A stretch of DNA of 64,000 bases, from contig OU612066.1 in NCBI GenBank assembly GCA_914767715.1, positions 2,237,001-2,301,000 on the forward strand, given 5' to 3'. A model generated the notes under the pieces. That model worked only from the letters and a program-made list of their open reading frames with translations. It made no database searches and was not told the DNA's origin. This stretch comes from Membranipora membranacea (Eukaryota > Bryozoa > Gymnolaemata > Cheilostomatida > Membraniporidae). A program made the position numbers and the translations under genes. Within the stretch, counting starts at the first letter, position 1, and every line of letters starts with the position of its first letter. Below are positions 11,646-35,554 of the stretch, one piece after another.

Positions 11646-14600
11646 ACTGATATACTCACTATAATAACGTCACGTCACACTATTAAATCACGGTTCTCTC
11701 CACACCTGTAGAGTTGTGAACTTGTTACCACATAGATCTCCGTGACTGCAGACAATAATATACAATCAAACACCTCAATAAGACACTTCTACGGTTATTT
11801 GGAAAATAAACCCTTCAAGTTGTAGGGCAATAACCTGCAAGAAATAATACACACCCTACCTGGTAAAAGAACATTTTTAAAATGAAGGGTATGGATTTTA
11901 CAAAGCTTTGCATGAATATTGATTTTCAGAGAGAATATAATTATTATGAGAGCAATCTTTCCGCCACGATCACATTGGATTTCATCCAAAACAATTTGTA
12001 ATTTTCATTTAGATCAAGTCTCATCCCAAGCACATTATTCCACATATAGATTTCATAAAACTGATGATGGTATTGAATACATTCTCTCCCTGTCTTATAA
12101 TCATGGCAAGTTGGTCGTAACTTGTAAGAGGCAAAATTTAAAAAACAACTGCTGCTGTTACTTGGTATGTCACGCCAAAGAAATCTAAGTTGTTGATGCC
12201 AGCAATGAACTAAGGTTTAGTTCATTGATGCCAGCATAGCAAGCAAGCTGATACAGCAAACTTCTCCTTGCAGTCACATTGTTTGTAGAACAGTTTACTT
12301 CAATTATTATAACTAATCACATAACATTACTCTAATCTCTCAAGTAGAGTAGCTGACAATGTCGGTTGTTTTCATCTTTTAATGGATAAACAAGTAATGG
12401 CTTCTATTTGTACTGTGATACTAAAATGCATTTGATACCTTTATAATCCATAGTATGATGCCCGGAGTTCCCTGGGTTCTCCTAAAGTGAAGTAATGTAT
12501 TGTTCACTCTCTACAGAGTCATGTGCTAACACAACTTCTGTTGTTTCAATTGGTCACTTCAAAGCTCATTGCAAAAAAAACTTGCAAAACGCCTATTGGC
12601 ATTATTATAAATTCATGCAACCGCTGCAGAGCTAACCATGAGCACAAATTATATCCACAACCATCAACATCATAATCTAATGTGGATACAAGTCTACCGT
12701 CCAGATGCTCGCATGATTGTTCAGGAATTGGCATCATATCCCTTAACGTAAAATGTTCCTCTAAAGTCCAGTGAATGATCCTCTCAGATCTTTCCACTGC
12801 ATCCTTGTATTGCTCACAGTGTACACTAACTAATCAAGTAGTCTATAGCCTCAAATTGATATAGCAATGACAATACAATCAACTCTCCAACAAGCTGACC
12901 TACCAGATATCTAATTTCCAGCCATGTATTGTAACACAATATTCAGTAATAAAAATTTGTTACCATCACCAATCGCCAATAAAAAGTGATGACATTACAA
13001 GAATATGATACATCCTTACAATCAGGGACTGTAAGGTCCATCATGGAACTGTGAATAGGACCGTTGAAAATACAGTGTAATTTAATTATGAGCTAACAAT
13101 CTGTGTATTTTAATGATTCAAAACAAAGAAACATTGCAAAATACCGGCAACTTTGTATTTTGCAAGTTTTGTAAAGAAACAAACATCAGGTATTAGCCAG
13201 GCAATACGTATTGAAAGTTGCGCGTAAGAATAAATTCCTTAACGAGGGTCAAATTTTGCTTCTGCCGAAGTTGGTGATAATTTTTCTGGTCGAAATTTAC
13301 TATCATTATGTCATGATTATGAGAGGCTGGTTATTAAGAGCTCTGAGCGAGACCAAATGAGACTCAGCTGCCATGACCGGCAACTACCGACAGTAGAGGA
13401 TTCTCACCAACCACAGCAACCCTACAGCTTTTCTACATTTCCTATATCTGATATCATTACTCACTTGTTGACTGATCAATCCAACTTCGTAAGCTTTACT
13501 TCCACTTTCAGTGCCTGAATGAAGTTGAACTTGAAGGCTCCAGTCAGGTTTGGTTCTCTGCTCAGCCTAATATGAGCATTAGAGCATGTAGAATTTTCCA
13601 GTGATCTGGTCCAAGTTGTGACTGATATCCTTGACACTTAGTTGGCAGATCAAATCTATAAAGCCAAGGAAAATTCCAGTCACAGTAAGGAGTAACAAAA
13701 ATCAAGTTGCAAGGAAAATATTAGAAAGACTCCCTAGCAACATCCAAACAATATACTCAGCTGCTATTTATAGACCATAATATTGATAGATTTGTTCTTT
13801 TTCCATTGTGATCACTTAGAAGTATGTTTTCTAATGTTTGATGATGGTAATTATTTTGGGATTGGACCCACAAACCAAATATTGTGCAAAATACAAGCAA
13901 TTACAACATTTTGTAACCAACCTATATAAACAAGCAGCAACAAACCGGAAAGCATTGTATGTTTTGACATGCGCATAACTATTGTTCTATTGGCCAATTC
14001 AAATGCTAACTTTAACGCATTGACCAATCAAGATGCACTGTTTTGTGATTCTGAAAACAAAATCAGAATGGTAGACCATGGAGTAAATTATTAGGTTAGT
14101 GTAGAGGAAATGAATACACAATGTATGCATGTTCTCAGCCTCCGCCCCTCCAATCATCAATTTTTTGTTAGCCAAGACAGCACACAATATTTTAATTTTG
14201 CTTTCAATACTTACTGGCGCTAATATATGGTTGACGAAACCTGCCACCAATGAATTAAATCTCATTTTTAGTTTAGTTCATTGCTGCCACAATAACATAT
14301 TTAATCCAGGTTTTTATTATTAAAAACGGCTATCGTCTAACGAAATAAGGCATTAACTAAAATTATCGCTGAAATTTCCAACAAAACATTTTTGTGGCAT
14401 ATACTGTCCGACAAGCGCGCCATCTCATAAAATAGTAGATAGAAGGATTCCTAGTTTGTTGATTCATTGAGACACCATTGTCCATTTTTGATCAGGTATT
14501 TTCAGAAGAAAACCTTTTTTGCATTGGGACCCTGGGATATACCTGAAGACATATACCAAGGAACAAAAAACTACAACACAGTGATATTCACAGCTTGGAA

Positions 14601-16461
14601 GCTTGAATATGAATGAGCATCGAATGGGGATGAGGATTACAAATCAAATTAAAAACGAATAGATTACCATGCTTTCTGAAAAAAGCAGAAGAGTAAAAAT
14701 AAGAATTGGTCAAAGAGTTGGCAGCCCTGCGCTAAGAACACTAGAGGAAAAGAATAAATATAAGAACATTTCAAACTTTGTTCATAAAAGCGAGTATGAT
14801 CAATCAGTTTTAAATTAAATCCAAAAAGTCTCCCAAGTCAGATATGGCTATATCATTTAGGCAGCACAAGTATTACTCACTTAATCTTCAGGGAAAACTG
14901 AACTTTATCTGATTTAGGTTGGAGATATTTGAGTGTTGAATTTATGCATAAGTAATATCAGAATTTAGTTTTATAATAGAGATGTTAATTTTATTTGATG
15001 ATTTTGAATGTAACTACTTGGATGGTGGCTAGATTTCTATCTAAGCACAGTTTGAGAAGCTGAGGAAATGGTTCCACCGTTGAGTTTGGAGTTTGTCCCA
15101 AATCACTGTTACACAGCTAGCGAATTTAGATGTCCCAACCATTAACCTACCTGACACAACTGAGCTGTTTGGTTGCAAGTTTGTGTAATATGGAATTGTC
15201 TTGCTACATATTAATTATTAATATTAAAAAGTCACAACTCCAATAACAGTTTTATTTTATTTATTGATGATTTAGCTAGTGCTAATATAACACAGAAAAT
15301 CAGAGCAATATAGAAACAAAACATGTAAGTTGTAACTGAAGAGTCCTATCCATTCAATTGTCAATGTATATAATGCATGTTAAAAGTCTATAGTTCTATC
15401 TATCTTTCTGAAGTAATCATGAAGAGTTTCCAGCTTATCGTGCTTCCATGGATGTGTCCACGAACAAATGTGTCACTGTGTGGGACGAACGATCACCACA
15501 TAGCATAACAACCAGTGGCCTGTTTGAGTCAGCAGCAGCAGCAGTCATGACCAAACCTGAACATCTTCTTTATTACCTCGCTTACACTATTTATGGCAGG
15601 CAATTTCTATTGTGAACAATAAGCAGTTAATTAGCTGAAGTACACTAGTTGGGGGTTGCGACGAAAGCTGCGGGAGCTTTAATTTTTAATTTATTGTATG
15701 TGTATTGATATATATATTCATTTAAGTTATCTCTAAGATATATAAGTACTTATACAATGTTTGTTTATTGCACATTGCCCATAACGTGATGCGAACACAG
15801 GTTACAAATGACTATAATAGTCAGGCCATTGATAGTACATAATTACCAAACTTTTAATCTTAGTTACAATTTAAATATAGTTTTTTTTACTCTACTCTAC
15901 ATTTCATAATGCTGTTTGAATTACAAAAACTTTTACTGAAACTCGTAACACAAAAAATGTGAACAGAAGAAAAACACAGTATATTAGGATAATTGTATAG
16001 AGGGTCACAGTGAAGTTACTTAGCATGTAGAATAGTTATAGCGTGTCCGTATGCTTGTACCCATAAACATTAAGGTACTTTCTAGCAGAATATATAAACG
16101 ATAACATGCATATGGTATAGATTCCTCTTTCAAAGTTTGCTTATGTTAGTAAAAAGTAAAACTGTCATTATTGGCTAATAATACTTTAGCAGTGGTGAAG
16201 ATAAATTTGAAATTCACATACTCACATACTCACATACATACCAATTTCACAAAATATTATTAATATTTCTTTTTATGTACTACAAATTCATCACACAAGG
16301 GAAAACTTGTTTCATAGATTGTTCTTAGAAACAAAAGGCCTCATTGTATACTGTTTTCAAGCTTTACACCCTAACAGATACTCTCTAATATACAGATATC
16401 AGCGTACCATGCTTCACATTGATCATAAATTTACAAAATGTATTGTGATGAGATGTTATGT
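11646..16461. other. 4.8-kb intergenic region, no gene recognised
   Basis: This lies between the 5' end of the CARD-APPBP2-like gene and the 3' end of kinesin-5 (both on the minus strand). I found no exon that joins to a known protein. Frames such as 11919-12188 (+), 12546-12797 (-) and 13999-14265 (-) have no family signature. A short hairpin lies at 12204-12226. The left 300 bases presumably hold the CARD-APPBP2 promoter and the right part the kinesin-5 3' untranslated region. Confidence 0.45.
12204..12226. repeat. Short hairpin AATGAACTAA / TTTAGTTCATT
   Basis: An inverted repeat with 10-11 bp arms and almost no loop. The same hairpin occurs at 57228-57251, and one arm (TTTAGTTCATTG) at about 14272-14283. 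The flanks here also carry the direct repeat GATGCCAGC. It looks like the two ends of a short DNA transposon brought together, or a very small foldback. Confidence 0.5.
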
Positions 16462-28211
<11,750 letters not shown>

Positions 28212-28271
28212 TCTGTGCTCAAGTTAGAGTTTATTTGACCATACACATCTCAATCCCTGTTGATAAATTTT

Positions 28272-28349
28272 CCAATTTTATGTCACCTTGAAATAACCCG
28301 CTAGAAAACATATCCAATGAGAACCATGGTAACAAATAGACTATCCAAT
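28272..28349. promoter_or_regulatory. Clustered CCAAT boxes upstream of kinesin-5
   Basis: CCAAT occurs on the plus strand at 28272-28276, 28314-28318 and 28345-28349. The last two are exactly 31 bp apart. A CTTGAA, one of the known CHR variants, lies at 28287-28292, between the boxes and the kinesin ATG at 28211. In vertebrate G2/M genes, NF-Y binds CCAAT boxes about 31-33 bp apart and a CHR lies nearer the start site. The layout here is the same, but whether it functions so in this animal is inference. Confidence 0.5.
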
Positions 28350-28605
28350 CAGCAATCAACTATCAAATATGTGTCAAGGTCTTCTTTTGTTTAGTTTTAC
28401 CATTGGTTTAACAACTCAGCCTATATTATTTTGAATAGGGTCGCACAACTCTGTGTTTGGGTTTTCTTTTGTAAACCGGGGAAATGATGCACAGCCAGCC
28501 CACTTGGTTACTGGAGAGCGCATTCTTCATAACATCACAGTTATCAAGGTTTCTCCTCAGGCCATACATATGAGTCGCATTCTCCAATTGAAAGCCTGCT
28601 ATATA

Positions 28606-28956
28606 TACCCTATAGGAGTTTAATTTAGCTAGAGTTTAATTTCGCTATCTGGACCTGGTACTAAATTTCACTAGTACTAAATTTCGCTAGTTGGCTTACT
28701 AGTGAACATTAAAAAAAAATGTCCAAGCTGGGATTCAATCCCAGGGCAGAAATCTCCATCTGATTGCTAGGCAAACACTTAGACCACTACACCAGCTAGC
28801 TTGCATGCTTAGATAAGGTGTATTCCTGTATAGTTGTACATTGTTTATGAAACTATGGTGAGTGAGTTTAATTTAAGATAAACTAAATTTCGCAACCTAG
28901 GCAACAACGCGAAAAGCGAATCCTAAATGCCGCGAAAACTAAACTCCTATGGGGTA
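28606..28956. mobile_element. TA-flanked MITE containing a tRNA-like segment
   Basis: The ends read TACCCTATAGGAGTTTAATT and AAACTAAACTCCTATGGGGTA, inverted repeats flanked by TA. A TA target duplication points to the Tc1/mariner group. The interior carries repeated CTAAATTTCGCTAGT-like words and, on the minus strand at about 28731-28805, a tRNA-like module. The element is about 350 bp and non-coding. It lies between the kinesin-5 promoter and the CK1 3' end. Confidence 0.75.
28731..28805 (-). mobile_element. tRNA-like module inside a MITE
   Basis: Minus strand: A-box-like TGGTGTAGTGGTCTAAGTG, a GCCTAGCAATC segment in the anticodon-arm position, B box GGATTGAATCCC, then AGCTTGGAC followed by a T-run that could stop RNA polymerase III. 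It resembles the other tRNA-like copies in this window and is probably a SINE head, not a tRNA gene. Confidence 0.65.
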
Positions 28957-29798
28957 ATTGGTCATGCTTCCTAATATTCGATGAGACAGACAAGGTTTAT
29001 ACCGCAGGGTAAACAACTATGACTAATGCCGAAGCATAAAACATAAACATAAACATAAAACCACCCTAGAACACATTTTATGCAACTACCAAAGACATAC
29101 CGACAAATTCTGATTATTGGATCACTGTCGAAAAAACTCTATGTAATCTACAATGTGACATGGATGAGCAAAGAGGCAGACAAAGGTGTGATCAAATAAA
29201 CTTTCTTTCATTTTCATCAAGTTTTTCAGGCACAAATAATAATCAAACAAGCAATTATTCACAACATCCAAAATGTTACATTGGCAAAAAATGATTCTGA
29301 CTTATCTTCATCAGATGAATAAATAAGGACATAGTAAAACTCGAACTGAAACACAGCGTAAAAATAATGCCATGTCATGTTATATGATAATCTGTACACT
29401 ACACATAATATTATTGTGGACCGTATGAATATCATCACAGATGTCCCCTATAGAGATATACCATAGCTATCTATCCTAATCATCAGCTGTGTAATATGAA
29501 AAATTGAAGCCTCATACAAATCATGATAATGATGTCAGACAGAGTTAGGCTAAGGGAGTAAAATATTAGAAGATATTTCTATTTACACAAAAAAATAAAT
29601 GAGAGAATTAATGACTAACCAATAGTTAATCAGTGTATGTGTATCACGAGTAGGCTCAGAGTGGAGGGGGGATAACTCAGGAGGCTCATATCAGACTTAT
29701 ATAGATATATAATCGTATAGTATAATGAGATCATACAATTTGTGTGAGAGTATCACATTATCTACAGAGTGCTTGAGTCGTCTCAGCTGTAGAGGGAG
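28957..29798. other. 3' flank of the CK1 gene
   Basis: No protein frame is seen. It carries the probable 3' untranslated region of CK1 (minus strand, leftward from 29799) and a short ACATAA simple repeat at about 29038-29062. Nothing else was recognised. Confidence 0.4.
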
Positions 29799-32700
29799 TT
29801 ATTTTCTCATCATACGAGATTTAGATCTGGTTACCATACCGTCCTCTTTACTCCTTCGTCTCAGACTATTACCCATAACTCCGCCTCCTCCTCCCGCTGA
29901 TACATGAGCTGAAGTCATCCTAGTCTGCTCTCTCGCCAGTAGATCTCCTCCCATACCGTTAGTCATCTGCTGTCCGCCTCTCATACCCGACGCTGTACCG
30001 AGGTGAGGTCGAGTCATAGAGCTGTGTACCTGACGCGACCCTGAGGGCTCAGCTCCTCCATGGACTGCTGGATGTGATGTGGTAGTGGGTGGAGTACCTC
30101 CAGCCTGTAATCATAACACTACATTTACATACTGTCACAAACTCTCTCAGTCACGTAATCAGCCTTTTTATGGCAGATAAATTAGACCTGTATCAGTTGC
30201 TTCAAGAATCATACTCAAGAGTCTGAACAGCGAAAAGGGGCACCTGTTTGGTTAGTCACCAGGATAGCCATAATGAATCTATGGTCCACAGCTATTGTGT
30301 TATTGAGGATAATGTGATCCATTATTAGTTGGCCAGTTATCGACAATGTCTGATCAATTGCTTCTGTGGTATGATTCATCGTGATAATTTTGTCTAACCA
30401 TAAAGAATAAGTAACTTACAAATTTGAGCATATTCCAGTCGAATATGTAGTCATAAGTGTAGCCGTGTCTGTGGAATAGATTCCTGAATAACTGTCTCAA
30501 GTAGCTGTAATCTGGCTTGTCATCAAATCGTAATGATCGACAGAAATTCAGATATGTTGCAAACTCAGCTAAAATATTCCAAACACAATAATTATATCAT
30601 TGTTCGTCACCGAAATTACCTCCATCATATATGTATGTGAGCCACCTGGGAATGAGTTATCTGGTGGAGGAACATACTGGCATAATTTGTTTAAATTCCA
30701 ATCTGCAGCATTTCTGATTGAAAGAACAACCTCTGAACTCACATGAATACAGAGCGTAGATAAGTAGAGTATATGGTAGTAAACGGTTGATAATAAAATT
30801 GATTGATAGACGTTGTCTCAGAATACTGTCAGCGCTCACTTATACATATCATAGTCACAGATCACACCTATAATTCTGTATCTTATAGCCTCAGTACTGT
30901 ATATCAGCTAGTAATACTTACAGGGGAATCCCTTACTCAGCTCCTCTATAGGTGTGGACATCTTCTTTTCACTGATCCGCTCATATTTCTGTCTCTTAGT
31001 AGCAGCCTTTAATCCCTGCCAGGGTAGACTTCCTCTCAGAAAGTACATGAGTACATAACCTAAAGACTCCATATCATCACGTCGACTCTGCTCTGTAATG
31101 TGTCACAAATACACGATATGTATGACATGTCTCATCAGGTGGCTTGTATATCTATAAACTCACCAGTGACCCTGTATCATTTAGTCCAGGTTTGAGTAAT
31201 ATATTATTTATACATCTAATTTAGTGGTATTGATAAAAAATGAATACTGTGTTGACATGGAAAAAGAGAAACATGGTTTGGCACATCAACAGTGATTTCC
31301 TAGTTTTGCAGCAAGAGGGTTTAGTAGTAGTTTTTTGTCTTAGACATTGTCACTTGGTGGGGGGGGGGGGGGGTAGCATTTTGACATCAACAACCATCTC
31401 ACCTGATGGTGGTAGATAACAAAATAATGTAATGCGTATTATTGTAAATTTATATTAGAAATTGACACTAAATAACATACCAATACCGAGATGAGTGTTC
31501 ACACTGGCATATCGAGCAGTCCCTGTAAGGTTCTTATTTTCTCTGTAGGCTATATGTTGATGAGTTCGACTATCTCGGTATTTTTTAGCTAATCCAAAGT
31601 CTATGATGTACACTAAATTGCCTTTCTTACCGAGGCCCATTAGAAAATTGTCAGGTTTGATATCTCTATGTATAAAGTTTTTTGAGTGTATGTATTCTAT
31701 GCGGCTAATCTATAAAAAAAGAATAAAATCGTCATACAAAGTATCACTGGTGGGCTACAACTAATACATCAGAATCTCTCATTTAGGAAGAGTTGAGGCT
31801 AAATTCGTTTATCTTTCAACAATATACATTTATATTTTAATAAGGTCATTAAATCATTAACGACTTCCTACAGTTGGAGCTGAGACCACAAGGCCTCTAA
31901 CAAAGGTCGCCATAGAGTCACATACTGTATGTGAGACAGAGTGACATGTGTCAGCAGGTCTCATACCTTAGTAACGTAAATACCAAACATTGACATTACT
32001 CATTACAGTGCACAGAACATAGTATATACTCTGTACAGGCAGTTTTTTTTGTATCATGTGATTTATACAATACAAGTCACCACTAAACTAAGAGTGAGCA
32101 AGGAACATTCTCAGTTCCCTATTCTAATACACCCTCTCATCTGTTACTTACTAGTTTGATCGCAAAACAAGTTACTGCCAAGTAACTTATTGATGAAGAC
32201 TGCCAACTTACTAATCAATAAAGGCAAATTCCTCAACTTAGTTTCTGTTGAATCATTGAAATTCTATACAAGTTTGTTTGTATGAGGTTTATTGTATCAT
32301 GTATTGGTATATTGGTATAAATTGAGCAGGTTGATTCTACTAACCTGCCCTGTTTTATAGAGAGGGCTACCTACCCAAAGCCAGGCTAACTATGCTACTT
32401 ATACTATATAGTGCCCTATGAGAAAGGACTAACAAACTCATGTAACATTGATGTGAGTTAGTTAGCCTGAATTACATACCAGCTGGTCTGCGAGTAGTAG
32501 TGCTGTTTTCAGACTAAACTTTCTGTTACAATAGTTGAATAGGTCCTCTAGACTTGGTCCCAATAACTCCATCACCATCACATTATAATCACCCTCTGCT
32601 CCACACCATTTTATAGCCGGAATTCCAACTAAACAATAAAATAAGACAATGGCTGATTACATCAATGAATATAGCTCCTTGATTACGTGATTGGATATAG

Positions 32701-34384
32701 TTGACCTGAATTAATGTATAATTTGATTCTTCAAGAATTTTATAAACTGATATTACATGATGTCCAAGACAATGAACGATGGGCTTTGTCTATAGAGTAA
32801 GCCTCGGTGATCCTTGAACAAGTTGTGGAGATGTCCTTTATAGAATAGCCCTACTTTGAAGGAAGGCGCTGTGGTATCCATATATCATGTATAGTTAATG
32901 TGAGTCAGGGCTCTCTCTGGTTATAATCCAGAGCAATCCAACTTGTGTGGTAATATGTTAGCAGCAGCCTTGGTGCACAATAAGTAAAAATAGTAATTAG
33001 GCTCAGTAAACCTTTATTGTCTATCTATAGGTATAAATATTGAGCACTGAAGGGTGATTAATTAATGCGCCTGAGGAAATTCACATTCACTCAAAACCCT
33101 GTGATGAAATCATAAATATACTGAGATGGCTGAGACCTAAGAGGACAACAAATAATGGGACTCACAAGGAGAGGGGCCCCCACGCCCCCCCCCCCCCACA
33201 TCAACCCCTCATGTTAAGTTGCTAACTAGGGCATTTTGTCAGGTGTTTTGGTTGTAAGCCTTTGTCTAGAGATGATTGTGGCATTGCATTATTGCGACAA
33301 AGTTGAGGTAATTGTAAGACAAACACAGTAATACCCGTGACTGTCAGACACAAACTGTGTGGCTATGACCGACGTAGTATATATGACTCTCACCTCCGCC
33401 CTGAAGTATTCTGTATATTTTACTCTCAATATGTAGCTGTGGGTGCTTCAGTTTCACACATTCTAACTTAACACCAACCTCCTCACCGCTGGAGACATCT
33501 GTGCCTATAAATATCACAGTTGTTACATTACATGTGCGTGTATGTTGTGAGTATCATTGTGTATAGATGGATCAGTAATGGGACGAGATTGAGACCATAC
33601 GTCTGTCCTCAATTTTAGTACCCTAGCTCAGTACACCAGATAATTCTAATGAAGGTCATACGAGACATAATACAGTTATTACTAAAGCCTCACAATCGTC
33701 GGCGTTCCTTTATTTATTGACTACTGAATGCTTAGTTTACAGCTAATCACCATATTGATCAGTATTAATCCCCTGTATACAGTGTTTGAAATACATACAT
33801 AACCTCACAACTAAAACTGAGGCCCAGCGCAGGTAGCTAATGATAAGTAATGAGTAAGTGGTACAACATACTCAGTGTATGGCAGGTTAGAGCACTTATG
33901 TTTTGACAGGCCACAAATAGATTTACCCACATGTTTTATCACTAAGTTCTGTATGGTATGTATGTCTAACAACCAGAGACTATGGACTTTAGGCACATTC
34001 TTTATAGGCCCTATATTCATCTCACAATGCCACTGGATTGCTAACAGTACCAGTCTGCACTGACTATCACACTCTATCTGCCTGCTCCGAGGCGTCTCAG
34101 ACCAAATGTCTTTGTTATGTTAAAATGTTGGTCAGAGGCACTCAGACAAAGTTATGTCTGATATTCTAGCTACAGGCTATCGCTTATTAATCTAAGCTAT
34201 AATTACGACAAGAAGAGATCAATGCTCAGGACATTGTCAAAAACAACAGTCACAAGTCCCACCCTACATCCAACACAATGTCAGCTTTAGAGTTATATTA
34301 CTACTTACCTAAATATATATCACCAAACGACCCGCTGCCTATCTTACGGCCGAGCCTGTACTTGTTACCAACTCGTAACTCCAT
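29799..34384 (-). CDS. Casein kinase 1 delta/epsilon
   Basis: Seven exons from the right: 34384-34309, 33504-33394, 32628-32480, 31709-31481, 31092-30922, 30568-30420, 30104-29799. Phases close at 396 codons plus stop; vertebrate CK1 delta/epsilon has about 415. It starts [20 protein letters not shown] (G-loop), with catalytic Lys38, HRDIKPDN (126-133), DFG (149-151), [20 protein letters not shown] in the activation segment, and [15 protein letters not shown] at the domain end, all at delta/epsilon numbering. Residue 36 of the VAIK motif is Gly instead of the usual Ala (EVGVK). The last exon is the Gly/Arg/Met-rich tail ending RSKSRMMRK, poor in recognisable sequence, as is usual for the autoinhibitory tail. 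CK1 phosphorylates primed Ser/Thr sites in circadian, Wnt and cytokinetic pathways. One intron holds a long G-run at about 31360. Confidence 0.95.
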
Positions 34385-35327
34385 AGTGACGTCGCCACAC
34401 TCAGCTAATGAGGTATAGCTTGAGCAGCTGTATCACTGTAGTGCGTAGCTCCCTCCTCCCGCTCACTCTCACAATACTCAGGCTATGAGCTGTATCTGGT
34501 GCTATAATCCTTACCGATTAAGTGTGTGTGCGGTAGTGCTGTGTTAAGCTTCCAACCACAGTATACAGAGTACAGGCCTAACGTCTACTCAAACCTGACA
34601 ACAATAAAATAACATTAATTAAAATAAACCAAAACCAAACTCACCAACAATAATTTTTCCCCTTTCCAGTCATGTACATCACTAAAAACCAGTCATCATA
34701 CCAATCAGCTACCAACATTACTAATAAAATACTAGTGAGCAGAATCTATATCACGATGAACTAATGATTGACAGCTTGATGTAATGTTTACGTCTAATAC
34801 ACTCACAAGAAGGAAAATATTTATATTTGTTATGTTTGGATGAGCCATCGGTGATTGCTAAGTTAATAGCTATGAATCACATTACATGGGTAGCTCTCTC
34901 CCATCATTGTTCAAGGCTGTCCCCATATGTAGCCAGGAGCAATGACTCATCAATCATGTCCTAAATTGAATGACATGGTCATAGCAGTGTAAACTTGGTA
35001 CGGATATGTTATAAATAATTCGTGATCATGGATAATGTATAATCATTCAAATTGGTAATAATAATCACTCATATTGGTTTAATTTAATCAGTTAGTAGAA
35101 TGAATCGAGTTCTATGTCAATTGTAGTTGTGTTTGATACTGGATTATAGTGTTTGGGGTGGGATTTGCCATGTGTAGGCGTGGCGTAGATTAACAGTGAA
35201 AGTACAATACAGAGTTCGTAGTTTAACTGCATTTTATCAAAACTGATGAGGACTCAACGAGCTAAGCCCAATTTTTTACCGATTACGCCCAAGCACTAGG
35301 CCTATCTTCCTCAACAAATATAGTGCA
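34385..35327. other. Upstream region of CK1
   Basis: Likely promoter and 5' untranslated region of CK1 (minus strand). There is no coding frame of note. A non-coding first exon is possible but I could not place one. Confidence 0.35.
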
Positions 35328-35554
35328 GGCGTATACAGAGCTGGTATACAGAGCTGATATACAGAGCTGGTATACAGAGCTGGTATACAGAGCTGGTATA
35401 CAGAGCTGGTATACAGAGCTGGTATACAGAGCTGGTATACAGAGCTGGTATACAGAGCTGGTATACAGAGCTGGTATACAGAGCTGGTATACAGAGCTGG
35501 TATACAGAGCTGGTATACAGAGCTGGTATACAGAGCTGGTATACAGAGCTGGTA
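35328..35554. repeat. 13-bp minisatellite, about 17 copies
   Basis: Unit CTGGTATACAGAG, nearly perfect, with one variant (CTGATATACAGAG) near the left end. The unit length is not a multiple of three and contains no stop in any frame on either strand. This produces long matching open frames on both strands (35323-35568 + and 35311-35592 -), which are artefacts. Confidence 0.97.

Noticed and set aside
31360-31376. Poly-G run in a CK1 intron
   Set aside because: A simple homopolymer; similar runs occur at about 33188 (C), 51381 and 55202 and nothing links them.
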